A DNA stretch of 38,649 nucleotides, from NCBI GenBank assembly GCA_018269025.1, contig JAFDVN010000087.1, forward strand, positions 1-38,649. Reading direction: 5' to 3'. Each line of letters begins with the position of its first letter. Positions within the stretch are counted from its first letter, which is position 1. A model generated the notes under the pieces. That model did no database searches, had not been told where the DNA came from, and saw only the letters and a list, made by a program, of their open reading frames with translations. The stretch comes from Acidobacteriota bacterium (GTDB lineage Bacteria; Acidobacteriota; Holophagae; Holophagales; Holophagaceae). A program made the position numbers and the translations under genes. Positions 1 to 7,636 of the stretch are shown here, piece after piece.

Positions 1-85
1 CGAAGCGGGATCACGGGAGCGTAGCGATCCAGGAACGGTCCCCGCGCGGGGATATGACGCAATGATTGTTTCGAGGGAAGATCCA

Positions 86-1576
86 ATGCCTGTCACGAAA
101 GTTTTGATCGCGAACCGCGGGGAAATCGCCTGTCGCGTGATCCGCACCTGCCGGGAGATGGGCATCCCGACTGTGGCGGTGTACTCCGAGGCTGATCGCG
201 GGGCGCTCCATGTGCGCATGGCGGACGAAGCCTACTTCATCGGCCCTGCCGCGGCGCGGGAGAGTTATCTCGTCGTGGAGAAGATCATCGAAGTCTGCAA
301 GAAGTCCGGCGCGGACGCGGTGCACCCGGGCTACGGCTTCCTCAGCGAGAACGCCGAGGCCGCCAAGCGCTTCAAGGCCGAAGACATCACCTTCATCGGG
401 CCCAACCCGGAGGCCATCGTGAGCATGGGCTCCAAGACCGCGGCCCGCGAAGTGGCCATCGCGGCGGGTTGCCCGGTGGTGCCCGGCATCCAGAAAACGA
501 TGTCCGACGAAGATCTCCTGGCCGAGTCCCAGAAGATGGGCTTCCCCGTCATGCTCAAAGCCGCCATGGGCGGAGGCGGGAAGGGCATGCGCCTCGTGGC
601 GAAACCCGAGGAGTTCGCGTCCTCTCTCGCCCGGGCCCGGGGCGAGGCCCTCAGCTCCTTTGGCGACGATTCGGTCTATGTGGAGAAGGCGATTCTCCAG
701 CCCCGCCACATCGAAATTCAGATATTCAGCGACACCCACGGCAACCATGTCTACCTCTGGGAACGGGAATGCTCCGTGCAGCGCCGGCACCAGAAGGTCA
801 TCGAGGAGGCGCCTTCGCCCCATGTGACGCCGGAGATGCGGAAGGCCATGGGCGAGGCGGCCTTGAAAGTGGCCCGCGCCGTGAACTATGTGGGCGCCGG
901 AACCGTGGAATTTCTCGCGGACGCCGACCGGAACTTCTACTTCCTGGAGATGAACACGCGCCTCCAGGTGGAGCACCCCGTCACGGAATGGATCACGGGC
1001 CTGGATCTCGTGAAGTGGCAGATCCTCGTGGCCAGAGGCGAGAAGCTGCCCATGACCCAGGAGGAGATTCCCCTGAATGGCTGGGCCATGGAATGCCGCG
1101 TCTACGCAGAGGACCCGGACAAGAACTTCATGCCTTCGCCCGGCAAAATCACCTTCCTCCGTATCCCTTCCGGTCGCAATGTGCGGGACGATAGCGGCGT
1201 CTACGAAGGCGCGGATGTGCCCATGTTCTACGACCCCATGATTTCCAAGCTCTCCACCTGGGGGCCGACGCGGTTGGAGGCCATTGACCGGATGCGCGCG
1301 GCCCTCGGTGAGTACCGCATCGGGGGCATCCGCCACAACATCGCCTTCCATGAAGTGCTCATGGAGCACGGCCCTTTCCGGGATGGCGCGCTTCACACGG
1401 GCATGCTCGACAAGCCCTTCTGGAAGAAGAAGGAGCAAGGGCCGAACCTCAAGTTCGCCGTGGCCGCGGCGTTGATGCAGGAGATGGACGCGGAAGAGCG
1501 TCGCGCCGCGAAGCCCGCCAGCACCGAGGGCAAGCCCGATGCCTGGAAGCATTGGGGAAAGTTCAATCAGATCTGA
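86..1576 (+). CDS. accC: Biotin carboxylase subunit of an acyl-CoA or acetyl-CoA carboxylase
   Basis: ATP-grasp enzyme that carboxylates biotin on a carrier protein using bicarbonate and ATP, in the cytoplasm. The N-terminus (KVLIANRGEIACRVIRTC) is the classic biotin carboxylase start. A glycine-rich ATP loop (GGGGKGMR) lies near residue 165 and the metal-binding FLEMNTRLQVEHPVTE block follows around residue 295. I chose ATG 86 because GAGGGAAG precedes it at good spacing; an upstream in-frame ATG at 62 would add eight residues that the family lacks. At 496 residues it is about 45 longer than E. coli AccC. The extra C-terminal part is typical of carboxylases whose carrier is encoded separately, and the carrier follows about 95 bases downstream. 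Acetyl-CoA and propionyl-CoA carboxylase cannot be told apart because no carboxyltransferase gene is present. Confidence 0.93.
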   Translation: MPVTKVLIANRGEIACRVIRTCREMGIPTVAVYSEADRGALHVRMADEAYFIGPAAARESYLVVEKIIEVCKKSGADAVHPGYGFLSENAEAAKRFKAEDITFIGPNPEAIVSMGSKTAAREVAIAAGCPVVPGIQKTMSDEDLLAESQKMGFPVMLKAAMGGGGKGMRLVAKPEEFASSLARARGEALSSFGDDSVYVEKAILQPRHIEIQIFSDTHGNHVYLWERECSVQRRHQKVIEEAPSPHVTPEMRKAMGEAALKVARAVNYVGAGTVEFLADADRNFYFLEMNTRLQVEHPVTEWITGLDLVKWQILVARGEKLPMTQEEIPLNGWAMECRVYAEDPDKNFMPSPGKITFLRIPSGRNVRDDSGVYEGADVPMFYDPMISKLSTWGPTRLEAIDRMRAALGEYRIGGIRHNIAFHEVLMEHGPFRDGALHTGMLDKPFWKKKEQGPNLKFAVAAALMQEMDAEERRAAKPASTEGKPDAWKHWGKFNQI

Positions 1577-1586
1577 AACTGGTCCC

Positions 1587-1645
1587 CAGATTACGCCGAT
1601 GACGCCGATTGATCCTCCAGTTCTCTCGCCCATCTGCGTAATCTG
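1587..1645. repeat. Inverted repeat between accC and the carrier gene
   Basis: Arms CAGATTACGCCGATG (1587-1601) and CATCTGCGTAATCTG (1631-1645) are complementary at 14 of 15 positions, with a 29-base loop. Half-arm variants (GACGCCGATT, GACATCTGCGG) sit beside each arm, so the unit is internally repetitive. It resembles dispersed extragenic palindromic repeats more than a terminator, since no T-run follows and the two flanking genes should be co-transcribed. Confidence 0.6.
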
Positions 1646-1672
1646 CGACATCTGCGGATATAAGGATTCCCC

Positions 1673-2200
1673 ATGAAACGCACGGTGATGGTTGGCAAGG
1701 AACAGCACGAGGTCGAGCTCATCCGAAGGGACGGTGTCCTCTCGCTCCTCTGGAATGGCGAGGCCCAAGCCGTGGATCTGATTGAGGTGGAGCCCGGCTG
1801 CTATTCCGTGATCCTTGGCGGTCGCAGCGTGGATGTGCGCCTGGACGCCGCCAAGCATCCTGATCCCGACCTTCGGGCCTTTCGCGCGAGCCTTTACGAT
1901 GGTGCCTACGAGTTCGCGCTCCAGGACCCCATGAAGGCCTTGCTCGCCGCGGCGGGCGGCGCTTCGGTGACCGGCGGGCTGCTCGCCTCGCCCATGCCCG
2001 GCAAGATCGTGAAGGTGCTCGTGAAGGCGGGTGAGACCGTCGCCGAAGGCCAGACCCTCCTCGTGATGGAGGCGATGAAGATGCAAAATGAACTCAAGAG
2101 CCCTTGCGCGGGTTCCGTGACCAAGCTCCATGTCGAAGAGGGCGCCACGGTAGAGACCGGCGCGAAACTGGCGGAGGTTCAGGCCTTCGACGAAGCCTAG
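1673..2200 (+). CDS. Biotin carboxyl carrier protein with C-terminal biotinyl domain
   Basis: 175-residue carrier for the adjacent biotin carboxylase. The last ~75 residues form a biotinyl/lipoyl barrel: MPGKIVKVLVKAGETV, then EAMKM with the biotinylated lysine near residue 136, then the second hairpin ending GAKLAEVQAFDEA. The N-terminal ~95 residues are not an AccB-type Ala/Pro region and look more like the extra domain of propionyl-CoA or pyruvate carboxylase carriers. Start ATG 1673 follows AAGGATTCCCC. The 3' end of this gene, from just before the codon after the biotinyl lysine, is repeated twice downstream with an exact 157-base period, so this copy may itself carry a replaced C-terminus. 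Confidence 0.88.
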   Translation: MKRTVMVGKEQHEVELIRRDGVLSLLWNGEAQAVDLIEVEPGCYSVILGGRSVDVRLDAAKHPDPDLRAFRASLYDGAYEFALQDPMKALLAAAGGASVTGGLLASPMPGKIVKVLVKAGETVAEGQTLLVMEAMKMQNELKSPCAGSVTKLHVEEGATVETGAKLAEVQAFDEA

Positions 2201-2230
2201 CGCGAGGCCTCGCGTAGGCCGAAGGCCTAC
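2201..2230. repeat. Twin palindrome, copy 1, after the carrier gene stop
   Basis: Directly after the TAG stop come a perfect 14-base palindrome CGCGAGGCCTCGCG (2201-2214) and an overlapping 7-bp stem with a 3-base loop, GTAGGCC-GAA-GGCCTAC (2214-2230). The whole block recurs unchanged 157 bases downstream at 2358-2387. Its core GCGAGGCCTCGCG also occurs downstream of tRNA-Gln near 18627. Confidence 0.85.
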
Positions 2231-2237
2231 CGAGAAG

Positions 2238-2357
2238 ATGCAAAATGAACTCAAGAGCCCTTGCGCGGGAACCGTCACCAAACTCCATGTGGATGAGGGC
2301 GCAACCGCGGAGACTGGCGCGAAGCTGGTGGAGGTTCAGGCCCTCGACGAAGCCTAG
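2238..2357 (+). pseudogene. Second copy of the carrier protein 3' end
   Basis: Translates as 39 residues, MQNELKSPCAGTVTKLHV to LVEVQALDEA and stop, matching the C-terminus of the upstream carrier protein. It starts exactly 157 bases after the matching ATG codon (2081) of the full gene and lacks everything N-terminal of it, including the biotinyl lysine codon's domain context. The coding part differs from copy 1 at roughly a dozen positions, while the ~40-base palindromic spacer between copies is identical. No ribosome-binding site of note is present, so I read it as a gene-end fragment rather than a peptide gene. Confidence 0.8.
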
Positions 2358-2387
2358 CGCGAGGCCTCGCGTAGGCCGAAGGCCTAC
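2358..2387. repeat. Twin palindrome, copy 2
   Basis: Identical repeat of the 2201-2230 block: CGCGAGGCCTCGCG followed by GTAGGCC-GAA-GGCCTAC, placed directly after the stop codon of the second carrier fragment. Confidence 0.85.
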
Positions 2388-2394
2388 CGAGAAG

Positions 2395-2505
2395 ATGCAG
2401 AATGAGCTCAAGAGCCCATACACGGGAAGCGTGACCAAGCTCCATGTCGAAGAGGACGCGACCGTGGAGACCGGCGCGAAGCTCGTGGAAGTTAAGGCGG
2501 AGTAA
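2395..2505 (+). pseudogene. Third copy of the carrier protein 3' end
   Basis: Encodes 36 residues, MQNELKSPYTGSVTKLHV to GAKLVEVKAE and stop, again 157 bases after the previous copy. The ending differs from copies 1 and 2 (VKAE rather than VQAFDEA/VQALDEA), so this may be the ancestral C-terminus pushed downstream by insertions. No palindromic block follows it. Confidence 0.78.
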
Positions 2506-2523
2506 GGTCGGCCTGGATGAGAT

Positions 2524-2554
2524 GCAAGCCCTTGCCTCACGAGGCATGGCTTGC
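2524..2554. terminator. Hairpin after the carrier gene array
   Basis: GCAAGCC and TGCCTC pair with GAGGCA and GGCTTGC, giving a 13-bp stem interrupted by a small bulge and a very tight loop. No T-run follows, so it is either a weak terminator for the carboxylase operon or an unrelated hairpin. Confidence 0.35.
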
Positions 2555-2597
2555 GGCGGCCCCGTTCCTCTGAATTGCGTGGATTCTCCAACCACGC

Positions 2598-2626
2598 TTG
2601 TCACTTCTCGCCCTTCTGCCTACACT
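2598..2626 (+). promoter_or_regulatory. Sigma-70-like promoter of the OmpA gene
   Basis: TTGTCA (2598-2603), a 17-base spacer and TACACT (2621-2626) form a near-consensus housekeeping promoter. Predicted transcription start is near 2633, giving a ~35-base leader with AAGGAGG placed just before ATG 2669. Confidence 0.75.
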
Positions 2627-2668
2627 GGCCGCGTTGTCACTTCTTTCCCTTTTTTCTAAGGAGGCAAG

Positions 2669-3784
2669 ATGCGGAAAGCACTCGGCATGCTCCTACTGGG
2701 CGCATCGCTGACCCTCGCGGCCCAGGAAGGTCAATCCTGGGTGGTCGGACAGGTCGGCCAAACCCTGCAGCAGGGCACCAGCAAGGATCTTTACAAGGAT
2801 GGCTTCCACTACGGCCTCGGATTCGGCCACTGGTGGACGGATCGCTGGGGCTTCGATGTAAAGGCGCTTCAGAGCGATCTGAAGGTCAAGTCCGGCATCC
2901 CGTTCAAGGATGACCATGAGCAGATGGCGCTTGGCTCCGTGCTCTTCAATCTGGCTCCTGGTGGGAACTGGTATCCCTACCTCGCCGCGGGCGTGGGCGG
3001 GTCCAAGCTTCCCGAGCCCATGACCAACGACGCGACCAAGCTGAACTTCCATGCGGGCGCCGGCATCATCGGCCACCTGGAGAACGGTTTCACGGTGCAG
3101 GGCGACGCGAAGTATGTGCGGACGAGCCTCCCGGTGGACAACCACAGCGTGATCCTCGCCACTCTGGGCCTCGGCTACACCTGGGGCGCCTCCAAGCCGC
3201 TGCCTCCGCCTCCTCCACCTCCCCCCCCACCGCCTCCAGCTCCTGAGCCGGTAGCGCCTCCGCCGCCGCCTCCTCCGCCCCCGCCGCCTCCGGCTCCGGT
3301 GGAAGAAGCCAAGCCCGCCCCGCCGCCACCCCCAGCCAAAATCGTGCTGGATGAGGCGCGCCTCCACTTCGCCACCAATAAGGCGGATCTGGATGACCAG
3401 GGCAAGCAGGCCGTGCAGGAAGTGGCCGACAAGCTCAAGGCCTACAGCGGCGAATACAAAGTCGTCGTGGCCGGTTACACCGACAGCCGTGGCAGCAAGG
3501 CGCTCAACGAGAAGTTGAGCAAGCGCCGCGCCCAGGCCGTGGCCGACGCGCTCGTGGCCGATGGCATCGCCGCGGACCGCGTGAGTGCCGAAGGCAAGGG
3601 ACCTGCGGATCCCATCGGCGATAACAAGACGGCGGAAGGCCGCGACCGGAACCGCCGTGTGGAGGTGAACATCAAGACCTCTGACGCCAATGTGGAGACC
3701 AACCAGGTCAAGACCGATCACCAGCCGGACGCCGCGCCAACCAAGAAGCCGGCGCGTCGCCACAAGAAGCCCGCCACCAAGTAG
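2669..3784 (+). CDS. OmpA family outer membrane protein with polyproline linker
   Basis: 371 residues. A signal peptide (MRKALGMLLLGASLTLAA) is followed by an ~155-residue OmpA-like beta-barrel rich in Gly and aromatics. Then comes a linker of about 45 residues made almost wholly of Pro, Ala and Glu (nt ~3200-3340), and a C-terminal OmpA peptidoglycan-binding domain (GYTDSRGSKALNEKLSKRRA; NRRVEVNI). A Lys/Arg/Pro-rich tail ends it. The likely role is anchoring the outer membrane to peptidoglycan, with the barrel in the outer membrane. Strong AAGGAGG supports the start, a good promoter precedes it and a hairpin terminator follows, so it is a single-gene transcript. The polyproline tract should need elongation factor P for smooth translation (inference). 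Confidence 0.92.
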   Translation: MRKALGMLLLGASLTLAAQEGQSWVVGQVGQTLQQGTSKDLYKDGFHYGLGFGHWWTDRWGFDVKALQSDLKVKSGIPFKDDHEQMALGSVLFNLAPGGNWYPYLAAGVGGSKLPEPMTNDATKLNFHAGAGIIGHLENGFTVQGDAKYVRTSLPVDNHSVILATLGLGYTWGASKPLPPPPPPPPPPPPAPEPVAPPPPPPPPPPPPAPVEEAKPAPPPPPAKIVLDEARLHFATNKADLDDQGKQAVQEVADKLKAYSGEYKVVVAGYTDSRGSKALNEKLSKRRAQAVADALVADGIAADRVSAEGKGPADPIGDNKTAEGRDRNRRVEVNIKTSDANVETNQVKTDHQPDAAPTKKPARRHKKPATK

Positions 3785-3798
3785 GCGGATCACGGACG

Positions 3799-3820
3799 AA
3801 GGGGCCCGAAAGGGCCCCTT
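3799..3820 (+). terminator. Intrinsic terminator after the OmpA gene
   Basis: Perfect 9-bp stem AAGGGGCCC-GAAA-GGGCCCCTT with a stable GNRA-like loop, followed by CCTTCAT. It sits 15 bases past the stop codon and just before the MscL ribosome-binding site. Confidence 0.8.
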
Positions 3821-3839
3821 CCTTCATCAGGAGCGTTCC

Positions 3840-4226
3840 ATGTCCATGAAAGACGAATTCAAAGCCTTCATCATGAAGGGCAATGTGGTGGATCTGGCCA
3901 TCGCGGTCGTCATCGGCGCGGCCTTCGGCAAGATCGTCTCCGCCTTTGTGAGCGGCATCATCATGCCGATGGTGAGCTATGTGATGCCCGGCGGCGATTG
4001 GCAGAGCTGGGCCGTGGGCAAGTTCCAGATCGGCTCCGTGCTCGGGGCCACGGTGGATTTCCTCATCATCGCGGCCACGGTATTCCTCGTTCTGGTGAAG
4101 CTGCTCGGGGCCATGACGAAGAAGGACGCCCCCGCCGCGGATCCCACCACCAAGGAGTGCCCGGCCTGCCTGGAGCAGGTACCGCTCAAGGCCACCCGCT
4201 GCAAGCACTGCACCAGCCAGCTCTGA
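3840..4226 (+). CDS. mscL: Large-conductance mechanosensitive channel with C-terminal zinc ribbon
   Basis: Opens under membrane tension to release solutes during osmotic downshock; inner membrane homopentamer. The N-terminus DEFKAFIMKGNVVDLAIAVVIGAAFGKIVSAFV is the typical MscL TM1 region, and TM2 is around residues 70-95 (VDFLIIAATVFLVLVKLL). The usual charged C-terminal helix is replaced by a four-cysteine zinc ribbon: CPACLEQV, then RCKHC near the end. Length is 128 residues, normal for the family. Start ATG 3840 follows CAGGAG; a second ATG two codons later is possible. The gene stands alone between two intrinsic terminators. Confidence 0.93.
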   Translation: MSMKDEFKAFIMKGNVVDLAIAVVIGAAFGKIVSAFVSGIIMPMVSYVMPGGDWQSWAVGKFQIGSVLGATVDFLIIAATVFLVLVKLLGAMTKKDAPAADPTTKECPACLEQVPLKATRCKHCTSQL

Positions 4227-4240
4227 ACGGAGGGAAGTCC

Positions 4241-4269
4241 AGGAAAGCCGCCCCAGGGGCGGCTTTCCT
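4241..4269 (+). terminator. Intrinsic terminator after mscL
   Basis: A 13-bp stem (AGGAAAGCCGCCC paired with GGGCGGCTTTCCT up to the loop), followed by GTTTAAG. It separates mscL from ileS. Confidence 0.75.
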
Positions 4270-4335
4270 GTTTAAGGGAAGGTCTTCTTGCCGCTAGACT
4301 TGAGGATTGAGCGCACGAGGGCGCGGAGGTCTTTC

Positions 4336-7125
4336 ATGGCGGACGAGACGCAGCAGGGCGGGAAGAAGAAATACCCCGTCTTCCTCCCACGGACGGATTT
4401 CCCCATGAAGGCGGATCTTCCCCAGCGCGAACCGAAGCGGTTGGAGCGTTGGAAGAGTGAAGGGCTCTATCAGCGCGTCGAGGCCTCCCGCAAGGCCGCG
4501 AACGCGGCAGGCAAGGGTAGGGGGAGGCGCGTGCTCCACGACGGCCCGCCCTACGCGAACGGCGGCCTTCACATGGGCCACGCCCTGAACAAGATCCTCA
4601 AGGATCTCGTCGTCAAGTCGAGTTGGATGGAGGGCTTTGAGAGTCCCTACATCCCCGGTTGGGATTGCCACGGCCTGCCCATCGAACACGCGGTGGAGAA
4701 AGACCTCGGACCGAAGCGGCGGGAACTGTCCCGGGCGGATTTCCTGCAGCGTTGCCGGGCCTATGCCCAGAAGTGGATTGATACGCAGCGGACGGGGTTC
4801 CAGCGCCTGGGCGTCATCGGGGATTGGGAGCGACCCTACATCACCATGGACCCGGTCTACGAGGCAGCGGTCGTGCGCCAACTTGGGAAGTTGTTCGATC
4901 GTGGCTGCGTGACCCGCCGCCTCAAGGTCGTCCATTGGAGCTACGGCGCGCGCACCGCCTTGGCCGAAGCCGAAGTGGAATACGCGGATAAGACGAGCCC
5001 CGCGATCACGGTGGCCTTCCCGGTGCCCGATGCAGAGGCTGCCCGCCTGGGTCTGCCCTCGAACCTGTTCCTGCCCATCTGGACGACGACGCCCTGGACC
5101 CTACCCAGCAACCGCGCCATCGCCATGCACCCTGATCTCGAATACGCGGTCGTGAAGGCCGGGGAGCGCGCCTTTGTCGTGGCGGTGCCCCTCTTGGAGG
5201 ACTTTGGCAAGAAGCTCGACCAGCCCCTTCACACCGTGAAGGTGATGAAGGGTTCCGAGTTTCAGACCCTGGTGGCGCGGCATCCCTGGATCGAGCGGGA
5301 CGCGCCGGTGCTGCTGGGTGCCCATGTGACGGCCGACACCGGCACGGGCCTCGTCCATACCGCCCCGGACCATGGCGTGGATGACTTCCAACTCGCCCAG
5401 CACTTGGGGCTCTTCCAGCTCGTGGGGCCCGATGGCAAATTCCTTCCCGCGGTGAATGACGCGGCCTTGGAAGGCATCAACATCTTCGAAGCCAACCCCC
5501 TCGTCATCGAAAAGGTGAAGGGTTCTGGTGCCTTGCTGCACGAGGACAAGCTCACCCACAGCTACCCCCACTGCTGGCGGACGAAGACGCCGATCCTGTT
5601 CCGGGCCACCGAGCAATGGTTCATCACCATGGACGACGCCATTGAAGGGGGCCGGAGCGTCCGCGAGCTCGGGCTGGAGGGCGTGGATGGGACGATTTGG
5701 GTTCCGTCCATCGGCCGGAACCGGATTCACGCGATGATCTCCGGCCGTCCTGACTGGTGCATCAGCCGGCAGCGAGCCTGGGGCACACCCATCACGGTAT
5801 TGCGCTGCACGGTCTGTGAAGAGCCCCTGGTGGCTCCGTCCATCTTCGAGAAAGCCGCTGCCGCCATCGAGAAGAGCGGCATCGAAGCCTGGGCGGACAT
5901 GGCGGTGGAGGATCTCCTGCCTGCGGGCTCGGTCTGCGCCAAGTGCGGCGGCTCGGCGTTCCAGAAAGAGACGGACATCCTGGATGTGTGGATTGATTCC
6001 GGTGTGAGCGCTGGCGTGGTCTGCGACACCCACCCGGATCTCTCCCGCGCGGATTATGGCCAATTCATATACCTGGAAGGCAGCGACCAGCACCGGGGCT
6101 GGTTCCATAGCTCCCTGCTCTTCAACCTCGCCGCCAGCGGCTCCAAGCCCTACACGACGGTCGTCACCCACGGTTTCGTGCTGGATGGGCGCGGCCAGAA
6201 GATGAGCAAGAGCCTGGGGAATGTCATCACCCCGGATGAAATCCTGAAAACCTACGGCGCGGACATCCTTCGGTTCTGGGCCGCATCCTGCGACTACAGC
6301 GAGGATGTGCGCGTTTCCAAGGAAATCCTGGAGCGTTCGGCGGACGCTTACCGCAAGATCCGGAACACCCTGCGCTTCATGCTCGGGGCCTTGGCGGACT
6401 ACGATCCGAAGGCGGCCACGCCCTCGCCCACGGCCCTGGATCGTTGGTTGCTGGGGGCGATGGGTCGGCTCTCCGAGGAGGTTCGGCGTGCCTACGCGAC
6501 CTTCGATTTCCATGGCGCGTCCCAGGCCCTTCTGGGCTTCTGCCAATTGGAACTCTCAGGCAGGTACTTCGAGATCGTGAAGGACCGCCTCTACTGCGAC
6601 GCGGCGGAGTCGCCACGACGGTTGTCCTGCCTGGCGACGCTTCACCAGGTGGCCTCCACCCTGATCCGACTTCTCTCGCCCATCCTCAGCTACACGGCGG
6701 ACGAGGCTTGGGAACATTTGCCGGGGGCGGCAGGAAGTGTGTTCCTCGCGCGATTCGAGGATCATGCGGCCACGGCGGAAGCTGGTGAGTGGACTTCCTT
6801 TTGGTTCCAGCGGGAGGCGCTCCAGACCGCGCTGGAACCGCTGCGGGCCTCGAAGGTCGTCGGCACCAGCCTGGATGCCCAGGTCCGACTGTCCCTGAAG
6901 CCCGCGGACCTCGCGGCCCTTCGCGCCCTCCAAGCCATGTCCGATGCGGATGCCCTGGAAGACCTCTTCGTGGTGTCCGGCCTGGACCTCGCGGAGGGAG
7001 ACGCGCTTGAGGTGGAAGCCCACCCGGGGACCAAGTGCCCCCGCTGCTGGAACCACCGGGGTGGCCACGGCAAGGGTGAAGACGAAGCCCTCTGCGCCCG
7101 CTGCGCGTCCGTGGTGGGCGCGTGA
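4336..7125 (+). CDS. ileS: Isoleucyl-tRNA synthetase
   Basis: Class I synthetase that charges tRNA-Ile and edits valine. The HIGH-type signature appears as GLHMGHALN near residue 79, the KMSKS loop as GQKMSKSLGN near residue 622, and the editing domain lies between them (WTTTPWTLPSN). A C-terminal zinc finger (KCPRCWNH ... ALCARC) marks the bacterial type. I chose ATG 4336, preceded by GGAGG six bases away; the longer frame from ATG 4288 would start inside the leader. Protein length is 929, as expected. A TAGACT -10-like box lies at 4295-4300 without a convincing -35. The stop overlaps the lspA start by four bases (GTGA), so the two are co-translated, as is common for ileS-lspA. Confidence 0.97.
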   Translation: MADETQQGGKKKYPVFLPRTDFPMKADLPQREPKRLERWKSEGLYQRVEASRKAANAAGKGRGRRVLHDGPPYANGGLHMGHALNKILKDLVVKSSWMEGFESPYIPGWDCHGLPIEHAVEKDLGPKRRELSRADFLQRCRAYAQKWIDTQRTGFQRLGVIGDWERPYITMDPVYEAAVVRQLGKLFDRGCVTRRLKVVHWSYGARTALAEAEVEYADKTSPAITVAFPVPDAEAARLGLPSNLFLPIWTTTPWTLPSNRAIAMHPDLEYAVVKAGERAFVVAVPLLEDFGKKLDQPLHTVKVMKGSEFQTLVARHPWIERDAPVLLGAHVTADTGTGLVHTAPDHGVDDFQLAQHLGLFQLVGPDGKFLPAVNDAALEGINIFEANPLVIEKVKGSGALLHEDKLTHSYPHCWRTKTPILFRATEQWFITMDDAIEGGRSVRELGLEGVDGTIWVPSIGRNRIHAMISGRPDWCISRQRAWGTPITVLRCTVCEEPLVAPSIFEKAAAAIEKSGIEAWADMAVEDLLPAGSVCAKCGGSAFQKETDILDVWIDSGVSAGVVCDTHPDLSRADYGQFIYLEGSDQHRGWFHSSLLFNLAASGSKPYTTVVTHGFVLDGRGQKMSKSLGNVITPDEILKTYGADILRFWAASCDYSEDVRVSKEILERSADAYRKIRNTLRFMLGALADYDPKAATPSPTALDRWLLGAMGRLSEEVRRAYATFDFHGASQALLGFCQLELSGRYFEIVKDRLYCDAAESPRRLSCLATLHQVASTLIRLLSPILSYTADEAWEHLPGAAGSVFLARFEDHAATAEAGEWTSFWFQREALQTALEPLRASKVVGTSLDAQVRLSLKPADLAALRALQAMSDADALEDLFVVSGLDLAEGDALEVEAHPGTKCPRCWNHRGGHGKGEDEALCARCASVVGA

Positions 7126-7628
7126 AGCGGCCCGCCTGGCTGCTTCTTCCCCTGGCGGTGCTTGGGGTGGACGCGATCTCGAAACTCTGGGTCCTCTCCA
7201 GGCTGAGGGAAGGCGAATCCTTCACGGTGATTCCACACTTCTTCAACCTATCCCTGGGTTTCAACACCGGTGCCATCTTCGGCAGCCTGCAGGGACTCCC
7301 GGAATGGGCGCGGACGGTGATCTTCACCGTGGCGGGGATCGCCGCGCTGATCTATTTCGGTGGCCTGTTCATCAAGGACGAGACTCCGACCTTGGAGCGC
7401 GCAGCGCTCGGGCTCATCCTGGGCGGTGCCATGGGCAACGGGCTGGATCGCCTGGTCCATGGGCATGTGGTGGACTTTCTGGACTTCGTCTTCGGCGGAT
7501 GGCACTACTGGACCTTCAACCTCGCCGATAGCGCCATCGTGTGCGGCGCGATCCTCTTTGGGTTGAGCCTCCTTCGGCAGCCAGCTACGCATAAGAGCTC
7601 GGTCAAGACGCCCGCGAAGGACGCCTGA
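7122..7628 (+). CDS. lspA: Lipoprotein signal peptidase II
   Basis: Inner-membrane aspartyl protease that removes signal peptides from prolipoproteins after lipidation. 168 residues with four hydrophobic segments. The two catalytic aspartates are visible: D118 in GHVVDFLDF and D136 in FNLADSAI. FNTGAIFG is the conserved N-terminal motif. The GTG start overlaps the ileS stop, so no independent ribosome-binding site is needed. The protein converges on the HD hydrolase gene with only three bases between stop codons. Confidence 0.95.
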   Translation: MKRPAWLLLPLAVLGVDAISKLWVLSRLREGESFTVIPHFFNLSLGFNTGAIFGSLQGLPEWARTVIFTVAGIAALIYFGGLFIKDETPTLERAALGLILGGAMGNGLDRLVHGHVVDFLDFVFGGWHYWTFNLADSAIVCGAILFGLSLLRQPATHKSSVKTPAKDA

Positions 7629-7636
7629 GGCTCAGG
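7624..7636. terminator. Short hairpin spanning two convergent stop codons
   Basis: CCTGA-GGC-TCAGG contains the lspA stop on one strand and the HD gene stop on the other. The stem is only five base pairs, so its value as a bidirectional terminator is doubtful. Confidence 0.3.

Noticed and set aside
11-2281. 756-codon open frame on the minus strand
   Set aside because: It lies opposite the biotin carboxylase and carrier genes, and its translation is His/Gly/Arg-rich with no domain. It is a shadow caused by high GC.
2201-2400. Possible CRISPR array in the 157-bp repeats
   Set aside because: The repeated units are gene ends with identical spacers, the opposite of CRISPR, and no cas gene is in the window.
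2693-3793. 366-codon minus-strand frame opposite the OmpA gene
   Set aside because: It shows poly-Arg where the OmpA gene encodes polyproline, and has no start signal.
5101-6546. 481-codon minus-strand frame opposite ileS
   Set aside because: The plus strand encodes the full isoleucyl-tRNA synthetase; the shadow has no motif.
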